This document shows, piece by piece, positions 54,410-64,000 of a stretch of 64,000 nt of DNA. The DNA lies in assembly GCF_002994745.2 (NCBI RefSeq), contig NC_037093.1:10094400-10158399 (forward strand), given 5' to 3'. The notes under the pieces were generated by a model. It saw only the letters and a program-made list of their open reading frames with translations, did not search any database and was not told where the DNA came from. Each line of letters begins with the position of its first letter. The stretch's first letter is position 1. The position numbers and the translations under genes are program-made. The DNA is from Rosa chinensis (Eukaryota; Streptophyta; Magnoliopsida; Rosales; Rosaceae).

Positions 54410-57223
54410 ATGGATGAGCCAGAAGCGGCAGGAGAAGTTAGAAGTGTCGCTTGGGCACTGATATTCACACCGGGAACTTCTTCGACAGAAGCGCCTAGTG
54501 TTCCGGGAGAACTGCATGGTCTCGGATCCTTGGACCCCATAGTCCCGGAAGAAGTGACTCCTGTATCGGAGATGGATTCTATGCGAGCTGAGATAGCGGC
54601 CTTCAGGGAGCAATCCCGGATCGATCGGGAACAAAGGAGTACCGATAGGGAAACAAACCGCCTTGCACAACAGAGAATGCAGGATTTGGAAGATGAAAAC
54701 ACAGCGCTGGCCCGAGCACTGGACAGGAGGCACCAGCACAACGAGGCACTCACCCAGGCCCTAGCTAGAGCATCCTCACTAGCAACAGGTGTGAACACTG
54801 CACCGACAACAGGAGGCCCTAGCACCGCTCCAGCACCTTCTGCGGAGGGCGGCCATCGGATAATCCAGGTACCGGTAGACTTGTTCCCGGAAGGCTTGAG
54901 GCATCTACCACCACCACCGTTACCGCAGCCAGTTCACAATATCCCACCGGTAACCGACGCAAACACGGCTTTACTCGTACAAATGAGCAACTCCTTACAT
55001 GCCCTGCAGGCAAGGGTACAGGCCACAGAAAATAGAGACACCTGGAGAGCTATGAACAGTTACGAGGACTGCCCGGGGCCTTTCACCCAACAGGTTAGAG
55101 GAGCCATTCGAGCGAATACATCGAAACCATTGAAGATTGACTATACGGGAGTTGGAGACCCCTATCATCATCTCCAGGCTTTCCGATCACAAACAAGCGC
55201 CAAGGGATATACGGATGAAGTGTGTTGTAATATGTTCCAGGAGACCTTGTCAGGGGAGGCTTTGAGTTGGTTCTACGAACTGCCGATCGGTTCTGTAGAG
55301 AATTTTAAGGAGCTAGCTGACAAATTTGTCACTCGATTCATCTTACGCACCGATGGGATACACACACCAAAGGGCCTGTTAAAAGTCCAGCAGGGGGAAG
55401 ATGAAACTTTGAAATCTTTTGTAAATCGATGGCAGGCGGCTACCGCTAAGTGCCGGGACCTTAATAAGGAACTGGCTGAGCTGGCTTTCAGGAGGGGCTT
55501 AAGGCGCGGAGAATTTCTCTACGGGATCAACCATAATCCTCCAGCTAGCTACGACGAGCTGATGGCCACTACCATCAGACACGCCCAGGCCGAATTCGAG
55601 ACTTACTGGGACAACCCCAGACCGGAGCTAAGATTCTCCTCACAGACCTCGACTGTCGGGGATGAAACACGAAAGAGGGAGTGGGTCCATAGCCATGATA
55701 GGTCACCCCATACCTCGAACAAAAGAGGCAAAGAGTCCTCGTCCAGGTCAAACAGTTACGGGAACACCCACCCTCACCGGGAGCCGAGGGCACAGCAGGC
55801 CCCACGGACACCACCACCACCCCGGTATGAGGTGTTCACAATCCTCAACGCTTCATACGAGACTATTTGGAACGAAAACAAGGATGAGATACCGGGACCA
55901 CCCCCAAGGAAATTCCCGAAGAGTAAACTTACCCAGCAGGATACCGGAAGGTTCTGCACTTATCATGAAGATGCCGGACATAATACAAATCTTTGCGTTG
56001 CTTTAAAAAATACAGTCGAGTCCCTCATCGAGAGGGGCAAGCTTCAACGATACCTAACTGCTAAGGAGATAGGAGCTGTAGACGTGTACGGCCAGATCTT
56101 CACGATCCACGGTGGGGGCCCGAAAGAGTTGCCCCCCCAGGGGAGGAAACGAAATTCTAGTTTCGGTCGTCAGGAAGTTTTCAACTTCCACAAGGCTCCG
56201 CAGAAAGACGGTGGCACCGGATGGACATCGGTGACGTTCCTGCAGGAGGAGGAGGCCGACCTAAGGATGCCCCCTGATGATCCCTTCCTAATCACGCTCC
56301 AAATGGACCATTATATAATGTCCCGGGTGCTCGTGGACACCGGGGCCTCAGTCAGCGTATTATTCCGCGATGCTTACAACGCTTTGAACAGGGGAAGGTC
56401 CAAGCTGTCACAGGATAACGAGCCCCTAATTAGTTTTTCAGGAGATATCGTCCAACCACTCGGATCAGATTACCTATCGATCACGATAGGCGAAAGCCCA
56501 AATTGTTCAACCATCAAAACAGAGTTCATTGTCGTGGACTGCGTCTCATCCTACAATGCTATCCTGGGCCGGCCGGCACTCTGGCGTCTGAAAACCTTTA
56601 TAGTAGGTCACATGTTGATGATGAAAGTACCAACCCCGGCCGGCACTGCTACGATCCGGGGTGATCAGGCAGCCGCAAGGAAGTGCTATTCTCTAACTGT
56701 ATCACGCGGTAAGGGAAAGTCCGAAATGTTGCACGTAGCTACTAACCCTCTACTGGACAGGTACGAGGATCCCAGGGCAGATACCGACTCCGACGAAGAA
56801 CGGCCCGGTGCCGTAGAAGACATTGAAGAAGTGGTCCTATCAGAGCAGTTCCCGGACAGGACTGTTAGGATTGGTACAAGGTTGTCTCCGGTTGTCAGGG
56901 AAGAATTGATCTCGTTTCTTCGATCTAACACATCTGCATTCGCCTGGTCCTATGAGGACATGCCCGGTATACCGCCAGAGATAGCCACGCACAATCTTAG
57001 TATTGTTCCTTACTCAACACCGGTAAGACAAAAGCGAAGGGCCTTCACACACGCTCTACCTCTGGTGCTCGACCCAGGCTCTCTGACCTCGACACAAGCC
57101 GGTGGCAGAGGAGAAGATGGGTCTGGTATGCCTGTGGCGGAGGAGAACCACGATTTGGAGCCCAAAGCTTTTCTCTGGGTGCCCAAATTTTATTTTATTT
57201 ATTTTTTTTTTTTTGCGCTATAA
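54410..57223 (+). CDS. Gag-protease polyprotein fused to element D, intact ORF (937 aa)
   Basis: Starts 41 bp after the LTR. A coiled-coil-like N-terminal part rich in Glu/Arg/Gln occupies residues about 60-130. The gag capsid-type domain spans about 220-345 (P-G-P-F, Y-T-G-V-G-D-P-Y, L-S-G-E-A-L-S-W-F-Y, Q-Q-G-E-D-E-T-L-K-S-F-V-N-R-W). A knuckle-like C-T-Y-H-E-D-A-G-H-N-T-N-L-C lies near 514-529. The retropepsin domain has L-V-D-T-G-A-S-V-S-V-L-F near 640 and Y-N-A-I-L-G-R-P-A-L near 715. The start of the RT region (P-G-I-P-P-E-I-A-T-H-N-L) is reached, then at about residue 881 the frame enters element D and stops after 56 more residues in a Phe-rich end. RT, RNase H, integrase and 3' LTR are missing. 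This is a truncated retroelement; protein production is unknown. Confidence 0.85.
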   Translation: MDEPEAAGEVRSVAWALIFTPGTSSTEAPSVPGELHGLGSLDPIVPEEVTPVSEMDSMRAEIAAFREQSRIDREQRSTDRETNRLAQQRMQDLEDENTALARALDRRHQHNEALTQALARASSLATGVNTAPTTGGPSTAPAPSAEGGHRIIQVPVDLFPEGLRHLPPPPLPQPVHNIPPVTDANTALLVQMSNSLHALQARVQATENRDTWRAMNSYEDCPGPFTQQVRGAIRANTSKPLKIDYTGVGDPYHHLQAFRSQTSAKGYTDEVCCNMFQETLSGEALSWFYELPIGSVENFKELADKFVTRFILRTDGIHTPKGLLKVQQGEDETLKSFVNRWQAATAKCRDLNKELAELAFRRGLRRGEFLYGINHNPPASYDELMATTIRHAQAEFETYWDNPRPELRFSSQTSTVGDETRKREWVHSHDRSPHTSNKRGKESSSRSNSYGNTHPHREPRAQQAPRTPPPPRYEVFTILNASYETIWNENKDEIPGPPPRKFPKSKLTQQDTGRFCTYHEDAGHNTNLCVALKNTVESLIERGKLQRYLTAKEIGAVDVYGQIFTIHGGGPKELPPQGRKRNSSFGRQEVFNFHKAPQKDGGTGWTSVTFLQEEEADLRMPPDDPFLITLQMDHYIMSRVLVDTGASVSVLFRDAYNALNRGRSKLSQDNEPLISFSGDIVQPLGSDYLSITIGESPNCSTIKTEFIVVDCVSSYNAILGRPALWRLKTFIVGHMLMMKVPTPAGTATIRGDQAAARKCYSLTVSRGKGKSEMLHVATNPLLDRYEDPRADTDSDEERPGAVEDIEEVVLSEQFPDRTVRIGTRLSPVVREELISFLRSNTSAFAWSYEDMPGIPPEIATHNLSIVPYSTPVRQKRRAFTHALPLVLDPGSLTSTQAGGRGEDGSGMPVAEENHDLEPKAFLWVPKFYFIYFFFFAL

Positions 57224-57757
57224 ATTGGTTCAGAAGCCCAAAATGAAACAAAAAAAGTTCTATTGGGGCAATAGTGGCCTCTTAAAGATCTAATAGGGGG
57301 CAATAGACGTCTATTGGGGGGCAGTAGATGTTTTGAATTGATGTAATTTCCTTTTTTTTTTTCTTTAATCAAACTTTTATTTATCTAATTTTAAGAAATA
57401 AATGGGTATTAGGGGGCAATATACATCTATTGGGGGGCAATAGACGTCTATTAAGGGGTAATACAGGTTTATTCATGGGGCAATAAACCTCTCCAACCCT
57501 ATATGAGATCTACAAAACCCTCTTTGGAGACCTCCGGCGAGGTTTCTTAAACCACTATTGCCCCCTAATAGACGCCTATTGGGGGGCAATACATGGCGGA
57601 TAGTCATCTATTGGGGGGCAATAGATGTTTACTGGGAGCAAAAAAACTTTCCGGTGAGATTTTCAGTAAATTCCGGTGGGCAGCGGCAGGTGACCGGATT
57701 CCAACGGCCGATGACCGGATTCCGGCGACCGGTGACCGGCTCCGGTAAAGTCTCCTA

Positions 57758-57789
<32 letters not shown>

Positions 57790-57966
57790 AAGTAACAAAG
57801 GGGTGAGGGGTAAAATGGTATTAAAAAAAATTAAAAGCAAAAAAAAAAATCTTAATGGGGTATTAGGGAAGACTCCCTTAGAGCGTATTGGATAAGAGGA
57901 AATTAAAAAAACTTAATGGGGTTAGTGGGATAAAAATCCCTAGAAATGCAGTAAATAGACAAAACC
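57054..57966. mobile_element. 3' half of element D, unit U2
   Basis: As in U1, but the T-run is interrupted (TTTTATTTTATTTATTTTT). It contains the same motif ladder and (TC)n. Confidence 0.9.
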
Positions 57967-58248
57967 TTTATATATATATATATATATTGGATATGCATAA
58001 TCCCTTTTGTTAGTGTTTTCCTTATTTTCATACCCATTACAAGGTAAGTAAAATTGTCATCGATTATGTTATTAAATCCATTCAAAATATTGGTAGTTAT
58101 GAGGGTTTACCTGATTAGTAAATCATGGATTTGTTGTAATGAACTTGAACTTTTAGTCTTTTTGGTACCTATATATAAGAGTCCTCTATGCCTATATTAC
58201 CTACAGCCCAATACTCTTTTGCAACTCTAAAACTTTCACCTAATCAAA
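57967..58248 (+). promoter_or_regulatory. Peptide promoter f, unit U2
   Basis: Copy of 52179-52460, TATA box at 58170-58178. Confidence 0.7.
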
Positions 58249-58623
58249 ATGGTGTTCAACCCAAGTTATGAAAAATTTGGTGCTCTAGTTCTTCTCCTTC
58301 TGTTTAGTTTTAATCTTTTGGCAACCCAAGCTCGACCAACAAGCAGTTCCAACTTGGCTACGCTGAGGATTGGTGGCGGATATGTTGGTACTGGAGGACG
58401 GTACTACAACTCTATTCTGAGTCCATCGTCACTAACGAATAAGGACTCGGAGACAAGCATTGATATAGCACATCCAAGACAGGCACGTAGTGGCATAGCA
58501 CATCCAAGCCTAGGACAACAAATCCCTTATCTGAACCCATCAATAATTGGAAGGATTAAGCAGTCAGCACCGAGCCCTGGTGCTGGACACGGTGGTGGTG
58601 GTGGTGGTGGGGGTGGACATTAA
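58249..58623 (+). CDS. Small secreted peptide precursor, unit U2
   Basis: 124 residues, apparently identical in protein sequence to the U1 copy, including the nine-Gly run and terminal His. Open and undamaged. Confidence 0.72.
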   Translation: MVFNPSYEKFGALVLLLLFSFNLLATQARPTSSSNLATLRIGGGYVGTGGRYYNSILSPSSLTNKDSETSIDIAHPRQARSGIAHPSLGQQIPYLNPSIIGRIKQSAPSPGAGHGGGGGGGGGH

Positions 58624-59293
58624 CTTGGCCATTCATGATGCTAGGATTATGGGACAGCAGTCACAACACAACATTTTAACAATTCAAGTGATATATGAGA
58701 TATATGGTGAATCAATAAGAGGAAAATATCAACCCTCATGTAACCCAAAAAAGCCAATCTTTAATTCATAATGTTGTCCTATAATATAGATTTCTTTACG
58801 GTAAAAATATTTTCTCATCATTTATCATCTTTTTTAATATGGTATAGCATATATATAGCATTTGTTTTTTGGTTTTCTGCATTAGAAATTTAGTATACCA
58901 TAATTGATTAGTGTTTCATGCATGTGTGTTACTGCATGTAAGTAATCATGCGTGTGTGTTATTGCCTAGTAACCAAGTGAATATTCATTACATATCCATG
59001 ACACTTGCAGTACGTACTATTGCTTTTCCTTGCAGATCTACATTGTGGCTTCCAAGTTTTTATTTTTTGTTTTTTGAAATACAACATCATTCACACAATT
59101 AATCTTAGCCATTAAAAGATTTAAAATCCAATGGTCTATAAGAAGTGTCAAAAATTGTGTAAATTCATGTGTCCCTTGATCCTGACCCAAGCATATCTTT
59201 TGTATGGGCTCACCTCTTATATTTTAAAAAATCCTCGGCCGGTCCGCCAGTGTTTATGTACTTCGACATTCCTCATGCTTTCCAGGTTTCCAG
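58624..59293 (+). other. 3' flank of peptide gene, unit U2
   Basis: Non-coding copy of the flank at 52836, running directly into unit U3. Confidence 0.8.
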
Positions 59294-59294
59294 A

Positions 59295-59681
59295 ATTATT
59301 CTTACAGAAAAGAAGTGGGTGTATGTATATTGAATGAAAGTTTGAAGACTGAAAATGGATTTATGGATAACCGGCTGTGAGCTAGCAGTTTAGGAATTTG
59401 CTTACATTGATGATGTGTATGGATAATCTACAAACATTAATCAATAGGAACCAAGATTGGGGTTAGTGTATGCATAAATGGATTTTTTTTTTTTTAATGG
59501 ATATGCATAATCCCTTGTGTTAATCTTTTCCTTATTTTCATACCTATTACAAGGTAAGTAAAATTGTCTTCGATTCTCTTATTAAACATCCATTCAATAT
59601 ATTGGTAGTTCTGAGGGTTTGCCTGATTAGTAAATCATAGATTTGTTGTAATGAATTAGCACTTTTACCCTTTTTGGTATA
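59295..59681 (+). promoter_or_regulatory. Peptide promoter e, unit U3 (interrupted)
   Basis: Third copy, again ending before the TATA box at the LTR start. Confidence 0.7.
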
Positions 59682-59686
59682 ATTAT

Positions 59687-60161
59687 TGTACATACTGGGG
59701 AGTCAACTAGGTTTGGCACTAGCCTCTGAGCCCCCTCGGTACTCCCAGGTACTACGCCATGGGCCGGGTTCACGACCCACCATGGCGGGCCTCACATGGG
59801 ATGCCACCCTGGGCACCCAGGGCCCGGGGCAAGGCCAGCACAGCCCATCTATTTACGCAACAAGAGAGCTGATATGACATCAGAAGAAGAACCTGTGTCC
59901 CACATCGAGGATGGGGGAGACTCCCTTCCCACGCTTGAGTATAAAGACATTAGCACAACCACCTTTTACGGGTAATAACTCCTATACACAGTTTGATCTC
60001 TACATCTATTAGTTTGTCACTCAGACATCGGAGAGGTATAAACCGTCCGGTACGGTTTATCCCTCTGACGTTGTGTTCTTGATACAGGATTCAGGAGTTG
60101 ATCGGTGCCCCAGACGGTATAGCATTCTGTGTGAGGTACCCGGAGAAAGCCACCAGAAACA
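59687..60161 (+). repeat. 5' LTR of element B, unit U3
   Basis: 475 bp. TATAAAGA at 59940-59947, PBS-like sequence from 60162. Confidence 0.85.
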
Positions 60162-60201
60162 TTGGCGCGCCAGGTAGGGGCTCGATAGTGGATCATTTAG
60201 A

Positions 60202-62974
60202 ATGGATGAGCCAGAAGCGGCAGGAGAAGTTAGAAGTGTCGCTTGGGCACTGATATTCACACCGGGAACTTCTTCGACAGAAGCGCCTAGTGTTCCGGGA
60301 GAACTGCATGGTCTCGGATCCTTGGACCCCATAGTCCCGGAAGAAGTGACTCCTGTATCGGAGATGGATTCTATGCGAGCTGAGATAGCGGCCTTCAGGG
60401 AGCAATCCCTGATCGATCGGGAACAAAGGAGTACCGATAGGGAAACAAACCGCCTTGCACAACAGAGAATGCAGGATTTGGAAGATGAAAACACAGCGCT
60501 GGCCCGAGCACTGGACAGGAGGCACCAGCACAACGAGGCACTCACCCAGGCCCTAGCTAGAGCATCCTCACTAGCAACAGGTGTGAACACTGCACCGACA
60601 ACAGGAGGCCCTAGCACCGCTCCAGCACCTTCTGCGGAGGGCGGCCATCGGATAATCCAGGTACCGGTAGACTTGTTCCCGGAAGGCTTGAGGCATCTAC
60701 CACCACCACCGTTACCGCAGCCAGTTCACAATATCCCACCGGTAACCGACGCAAACACGGCTTTACTCGTACAAATGAGCAACTCCTTACATGCCCTGCA
60801 GGCAAGGGTACAGGCCACAGAAAATAGAGACACCTGGAGAGCTATGAACAGTTACGAGGACTGCCCGGGGCCTTTCACCCAACAGGTTAGAGGAGCCATT
60901 CGAGCGAATACATCGAAACCATTGAAGATTGACTATACGGGAGTTGGAGACCCCTATCATCATCTCCAGGCTTTCCGATCACAAACAAGCGCCAAGGGAT
61001 ATACGGATGAAGTGTGTTGTAATATGTTCCAGGAGACCTTGTCAGGGGAGGCTTTGAGTTGGTTCTACGAACTGCCGATCGGTTCTGTAGAGAATTTTAA
61101 GGAGCTAGCTGACAAATTTGTCACTCGATTCATCTTACGCACCGATGGGATACACACACCAAAGGGCCTGTTAAAAGTCCAGCAGGGGGAAGATGAAACT
61201 TTGAAATCTTTTGTAAATCGATGGCAGGCGGCTACCGCTAAGTGCCGGGACCTTAATAAGGAACTGGCTGAGCTGGCTTTCAGGAGGGGCTTAAGGCGCG
61301 GAGAATTTCTCTACGGGATCAACCATAATCCTCCAGCTAGCTACGACGAGCTGATGGCCACTGCCATCAGACACGCCCAGGCCGAATTCGAGACTTACTG
61401 GGACAACCCCAGACCGGAGCTAAGATTCTCCTCACAGACCTCGACTGTCGGGGATGAAACACGAAAGAGGGAGTGGGTCCATAGCCATGATAGGTCACCC
61501 CATACCTCGAACAAAAGAGGCAAAGAGTCCTCGTCCAGGTCAAACAGTTACGGGAACACCCACCCTCACCGGGAGCCGAGGGCACAGCAGGCCCCACGGA
61601 CACCACCACCACCCCGGTATGAGGTGTTCACAATCCTCAACGCTTCATACGAGACTATTTGGAACGAAAACAAGGATGAGATACCGGGACCACCCCAAGG
61701 AAATTCCCGAAGAGTAAACTTACCCAGCAGGATACCGGAAGGTTCTGCACTTATCATGAAGATGCCGGACATAATACAAATCTTTGCGTTGCTTTAAAAA
61801 ATACAGTCGAGTCCCTCATCGAGAGGGGCAAGCTTCAACGATACCTAACTGCTAAGGAGATAGGAGCTGTAGACGTGTACGGCCAGATCTTCACGATCCA
61901 CGGTGGGGGCCCGAAAGAGTTGCCCCCCCAGGGGAGGAAACGAAATTCTAGTTTCGGTCGTCAGGAAGTTTTCAACTTCCACAAGGCTCCGCAGAAAGAC
62001 GGTGGCACCGGATGGACATCGGTGACGTTCCTGCAGGAGGAGGAGGCCGACCTAAGGATGCCCCCTGATGATCCCTTCCTAATCACGCTCCAAATGGACC
62101 ATTATATAATGTCCCGGGTGCTCGTGGACACCGGGGCCTCAGTCAGCGTATTATTCCGCGATGCTTACAACGCTTTGAACAGGGGAAGGTCCAAGCTGTC
62201 ACAGGATAACGAGCCCCTAATTAGTTTTTCAGGAGATATCGTCCAACCACTCGGATCAGATTACCTATCGATCACGATAGGCGAAAGCCCAAATTGTTCA
62301 ACCATCAAAACAGAGTTCATTGTCGTGGACTGCGTCTCATCCTACAATGCTATCCTGGGCCGGCCGGCACTCTGGCGTCTGAAAACCTTTATAGTAGGTC
62401 ACATGTTGATGATGAAAGTACCAACCCCGGCCGGCACTGCTACGATCCGGGGTGATCAGGCAGCCGCAAGGAAGTGCTATTCTCTAACTGTATCACGCGG
62501 TAAGGGAAAGTCTGAAATGTTGCACGTAGCTACTAACCCTCTACTGGACAGGTACGAGGATCCCAGGGCAGATACCGACTCCGACGAAGAACGGCCCGGT
62601 GCCGTAGAAGACATTGAAGAAGTGGTCCTATCAGAGCAGTTCCCGGACAGGACTGTTAGGATTGGTACAAGGTTGTCTCCGGTTGTCAGGGAAGAATTGA
62701 TCTCGTTTCTTCGATCTAACACATCTGCATTCGCCTGGTCCTATGAGGACATGCCCGGTATACCGCCAGAGATAGCCACGCACAATCTTAGTATTGTTCC
62801 TTACTCAACACCGGTAAGACAAAAGCGAAGGGCCTTCACACACGCTCTACCTCTGGTGCTCGACCCAGGCTCTCTGACCTCGACACAAGCCGGTGGCAGA
62901 GGAGAAGATGGGTCTGGTATGCCTGTGGCGGAGGAGAACCACGATTTGGAGCCCAAAGCTTTTCTCTGGGTGCC

Positions 62975-63006
<32 letters not shown>

Positions 63007-63038
63007 GCGCTATAAATTGGTTCAGAAGCCCAAAATGA
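60202..63038 (+). pseudogene. Gag-protease-element D chimera, unit U3, one-base frameshift
   Basis: Identical architecture to the U2 ORF, but one C is missing near 61695 (CCACCCCAAGG versus CCACCCCCAAGG). The first frame ends at 61797 after gag (531 residues). The protease portion is open in a second frame from at least 61875 to 63038 (L-V-D-T-G-A-S present). The break lies in a different place from that of U1, so the two lesions are independent. Confidence 0.88.
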
Positions 63039-63547
63039 AACAAAAAAAGTTCTATTGGGGCAATAGTGGCCTCTTAAAGATCTAATAGGGGGCAATAGAC
63101 GTCTATTGGGGGGCAGTAGATGTTTTGAATTGATGTAATTTCCTTTTTTTTTTTCTTTAATCAAACTTTTATTTATCTAATTTTAAGAAATAAATGGGTA
63201 TTAGGGGGCAATATACATCTATTGGGGGCAATAGACGTCTATTAAGGGGTAATACAGGTTTATTCATGGGGCAATAAACCTCTCCAACCCTATATGAGAT
63301 CTACAAAACCCTCTTTGGAGACCTCCGGCGAGGTTTCTTAAACCACTATTGCCCCTAATAGACGCCTATTGGGGGGCAATACATGGCGGATAGTCATCTA
63401 TTGGGGGGCAATAGATGTTTACTGGGAGCAAAAAAACTTTCCGGTGAGATTTTCAGTAAATTCCGGTGGGCAGCGGCAGGTGACCGGATTCCAACGGCCG
63501 ATGACCGGATTCCGGCGACCGGTGACCGGCTCCGGTAAAGTCTCCTA

Positions 63548-63579
<32 letters not shown>

Positions 63580-63756
63580 AAGTAACAAAGGGGTGAGGGG
63601 TAAAATGGTATTAAAAAAAATTAAAAGCAAAAAAAAAAATCTTAATGGGGTATTAGGGAAGACTCCCTTAGAGCGTATTGGATAAGAGGAAATTAAAAAA
63701 ACTTAATGGGGTTAGTGGGATAAAAATCCCTAGAAATGCGGTAAATAGACAAAACC
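62845..63756. mobile_element. 3' half of element D, unit U3
   Basis: As in U1, with a longer uninterrupted T-run (62980-63006) and the same motif ladder. Confidence 0.9.
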
Positions 63757-64000
63757 TTTATATATATATATATATATTGGATATGCATAATCCCTTTTGT
63801 TAGTGTTTTCCTTATTTTCATACCCATTACAAGGTAAGTAAAATTGTCATCGATTATGTTATTAAATCCATTCAAAATATTGGTAGTTATGAGGGTTTAC
63901 CTGATTAGTAAATCATGGATTTGTTGTAATGAACTTGAACTTTTAGTCTTTTTGGTACCTATATATAAGAGTCCTCTATGCCTATATTACCTACAGCCCA
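63757..64000 (+). promoter_or_regulatory. Peptide promoter f, unit U3 (cut by window end)
   Basis: Same promoter, TATA box at 63960-63968. By homology the peptide ATG lies about 40 bp beyond the window. Confidence 0.75.

Larger units (their letters stand above)
47723..64000 (+). repeat. Tandem array of a chimeric 5.8-kb unit (U1, U2, U3 partial)
   Basis: Units start at 47723, 53504 and 59294; lengths are 5781 and 5790 bp for the two complete ones. Order in each: promoter e, 474-475-bp LTR, PBS, gag-protease, half of element D, promoter f, peptide gene, 3' flank. Copies are nearly identical apart from single-base indels, microsatellite lengths and a few substitutions. The third is cut by the window end just before its peptide ATG. 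Confidence 0.95.

Overview
This is a stretch of plant nuclear DNA made mostly of nested transposable elements. Evidence is AT-rich intergenic sequence, Tat- and Athila-type Ty3/Gypsy elements, a CACTA transposon, MULE-type elements, plant LINEs, and captured NLR and LRR-receptor-kinase exons. A eudicot is very likely. A Rosaceae species is my guess, but nothing here proves the family. There are no bacterial features, tRNAs, rRNAs or CRISPR arrays.

The one host gene family is a small secreted peptide precursor: signal peptide, variable middle, and a C-terminal SAPSPGAGH-like motif followed by Gly and His. It recurs across the window with its promoter. Copies are: a (435-542, truncated minigene), b (876-1214, in-frame stop), c (30641-30715, truncated minigene), d (32565-32930, intact), U1 (52461-52835, intact) and U2 (58249-58623, intact). 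A further promoter runs off the right edge.

Layout. 1-5935: copies a and b; the 3' flank of b is split by a MULE-type element (9-bp TSD) that itself holds a 3.36-kb solo LTR (5-bp TSD). 5941-18675: complete but decayed minus-strand Tat-type Gypsy element with TSD ACTAC, a plus-strand antisense ORF, and an Athila-like LTR fragment in its pol gene. 18768-19187: 5'-truncated LINE. 19726-25571: CACTA transposon with captured NLR and receptor-kinase fragments. 25575-27003: no gene seen. 27004-33596: copies c and d, broken by a 3.27-kb LINE and by a 1.45-kb MULE-like element D. 33602-47718: a three-LTR, non-coding minus-strand LTR retrotransposon with tRNA-Met PBS, PPT and near-perfect TSD. 47723-64000: three tandem copies (the last cut off) of a 5.8-kb unit made of peptide promoter, LTR, gag-protease, half of element D, peptide promoter and peptide gene.

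History as I infer it. A two-promoter unit (minigene plus full gene) was duplicated. Element D entered the second promoter. A Gypsy element then entered the first promoter of one unit, and a deletion fused its gag-protease ORF to the middle of element D. That chimeric unit amplified in tandem, carrying an intact peptide gene each time. The non-coding LTR element later inserted at the unit boundary; the uninterrupted site survives at the later boundaries.
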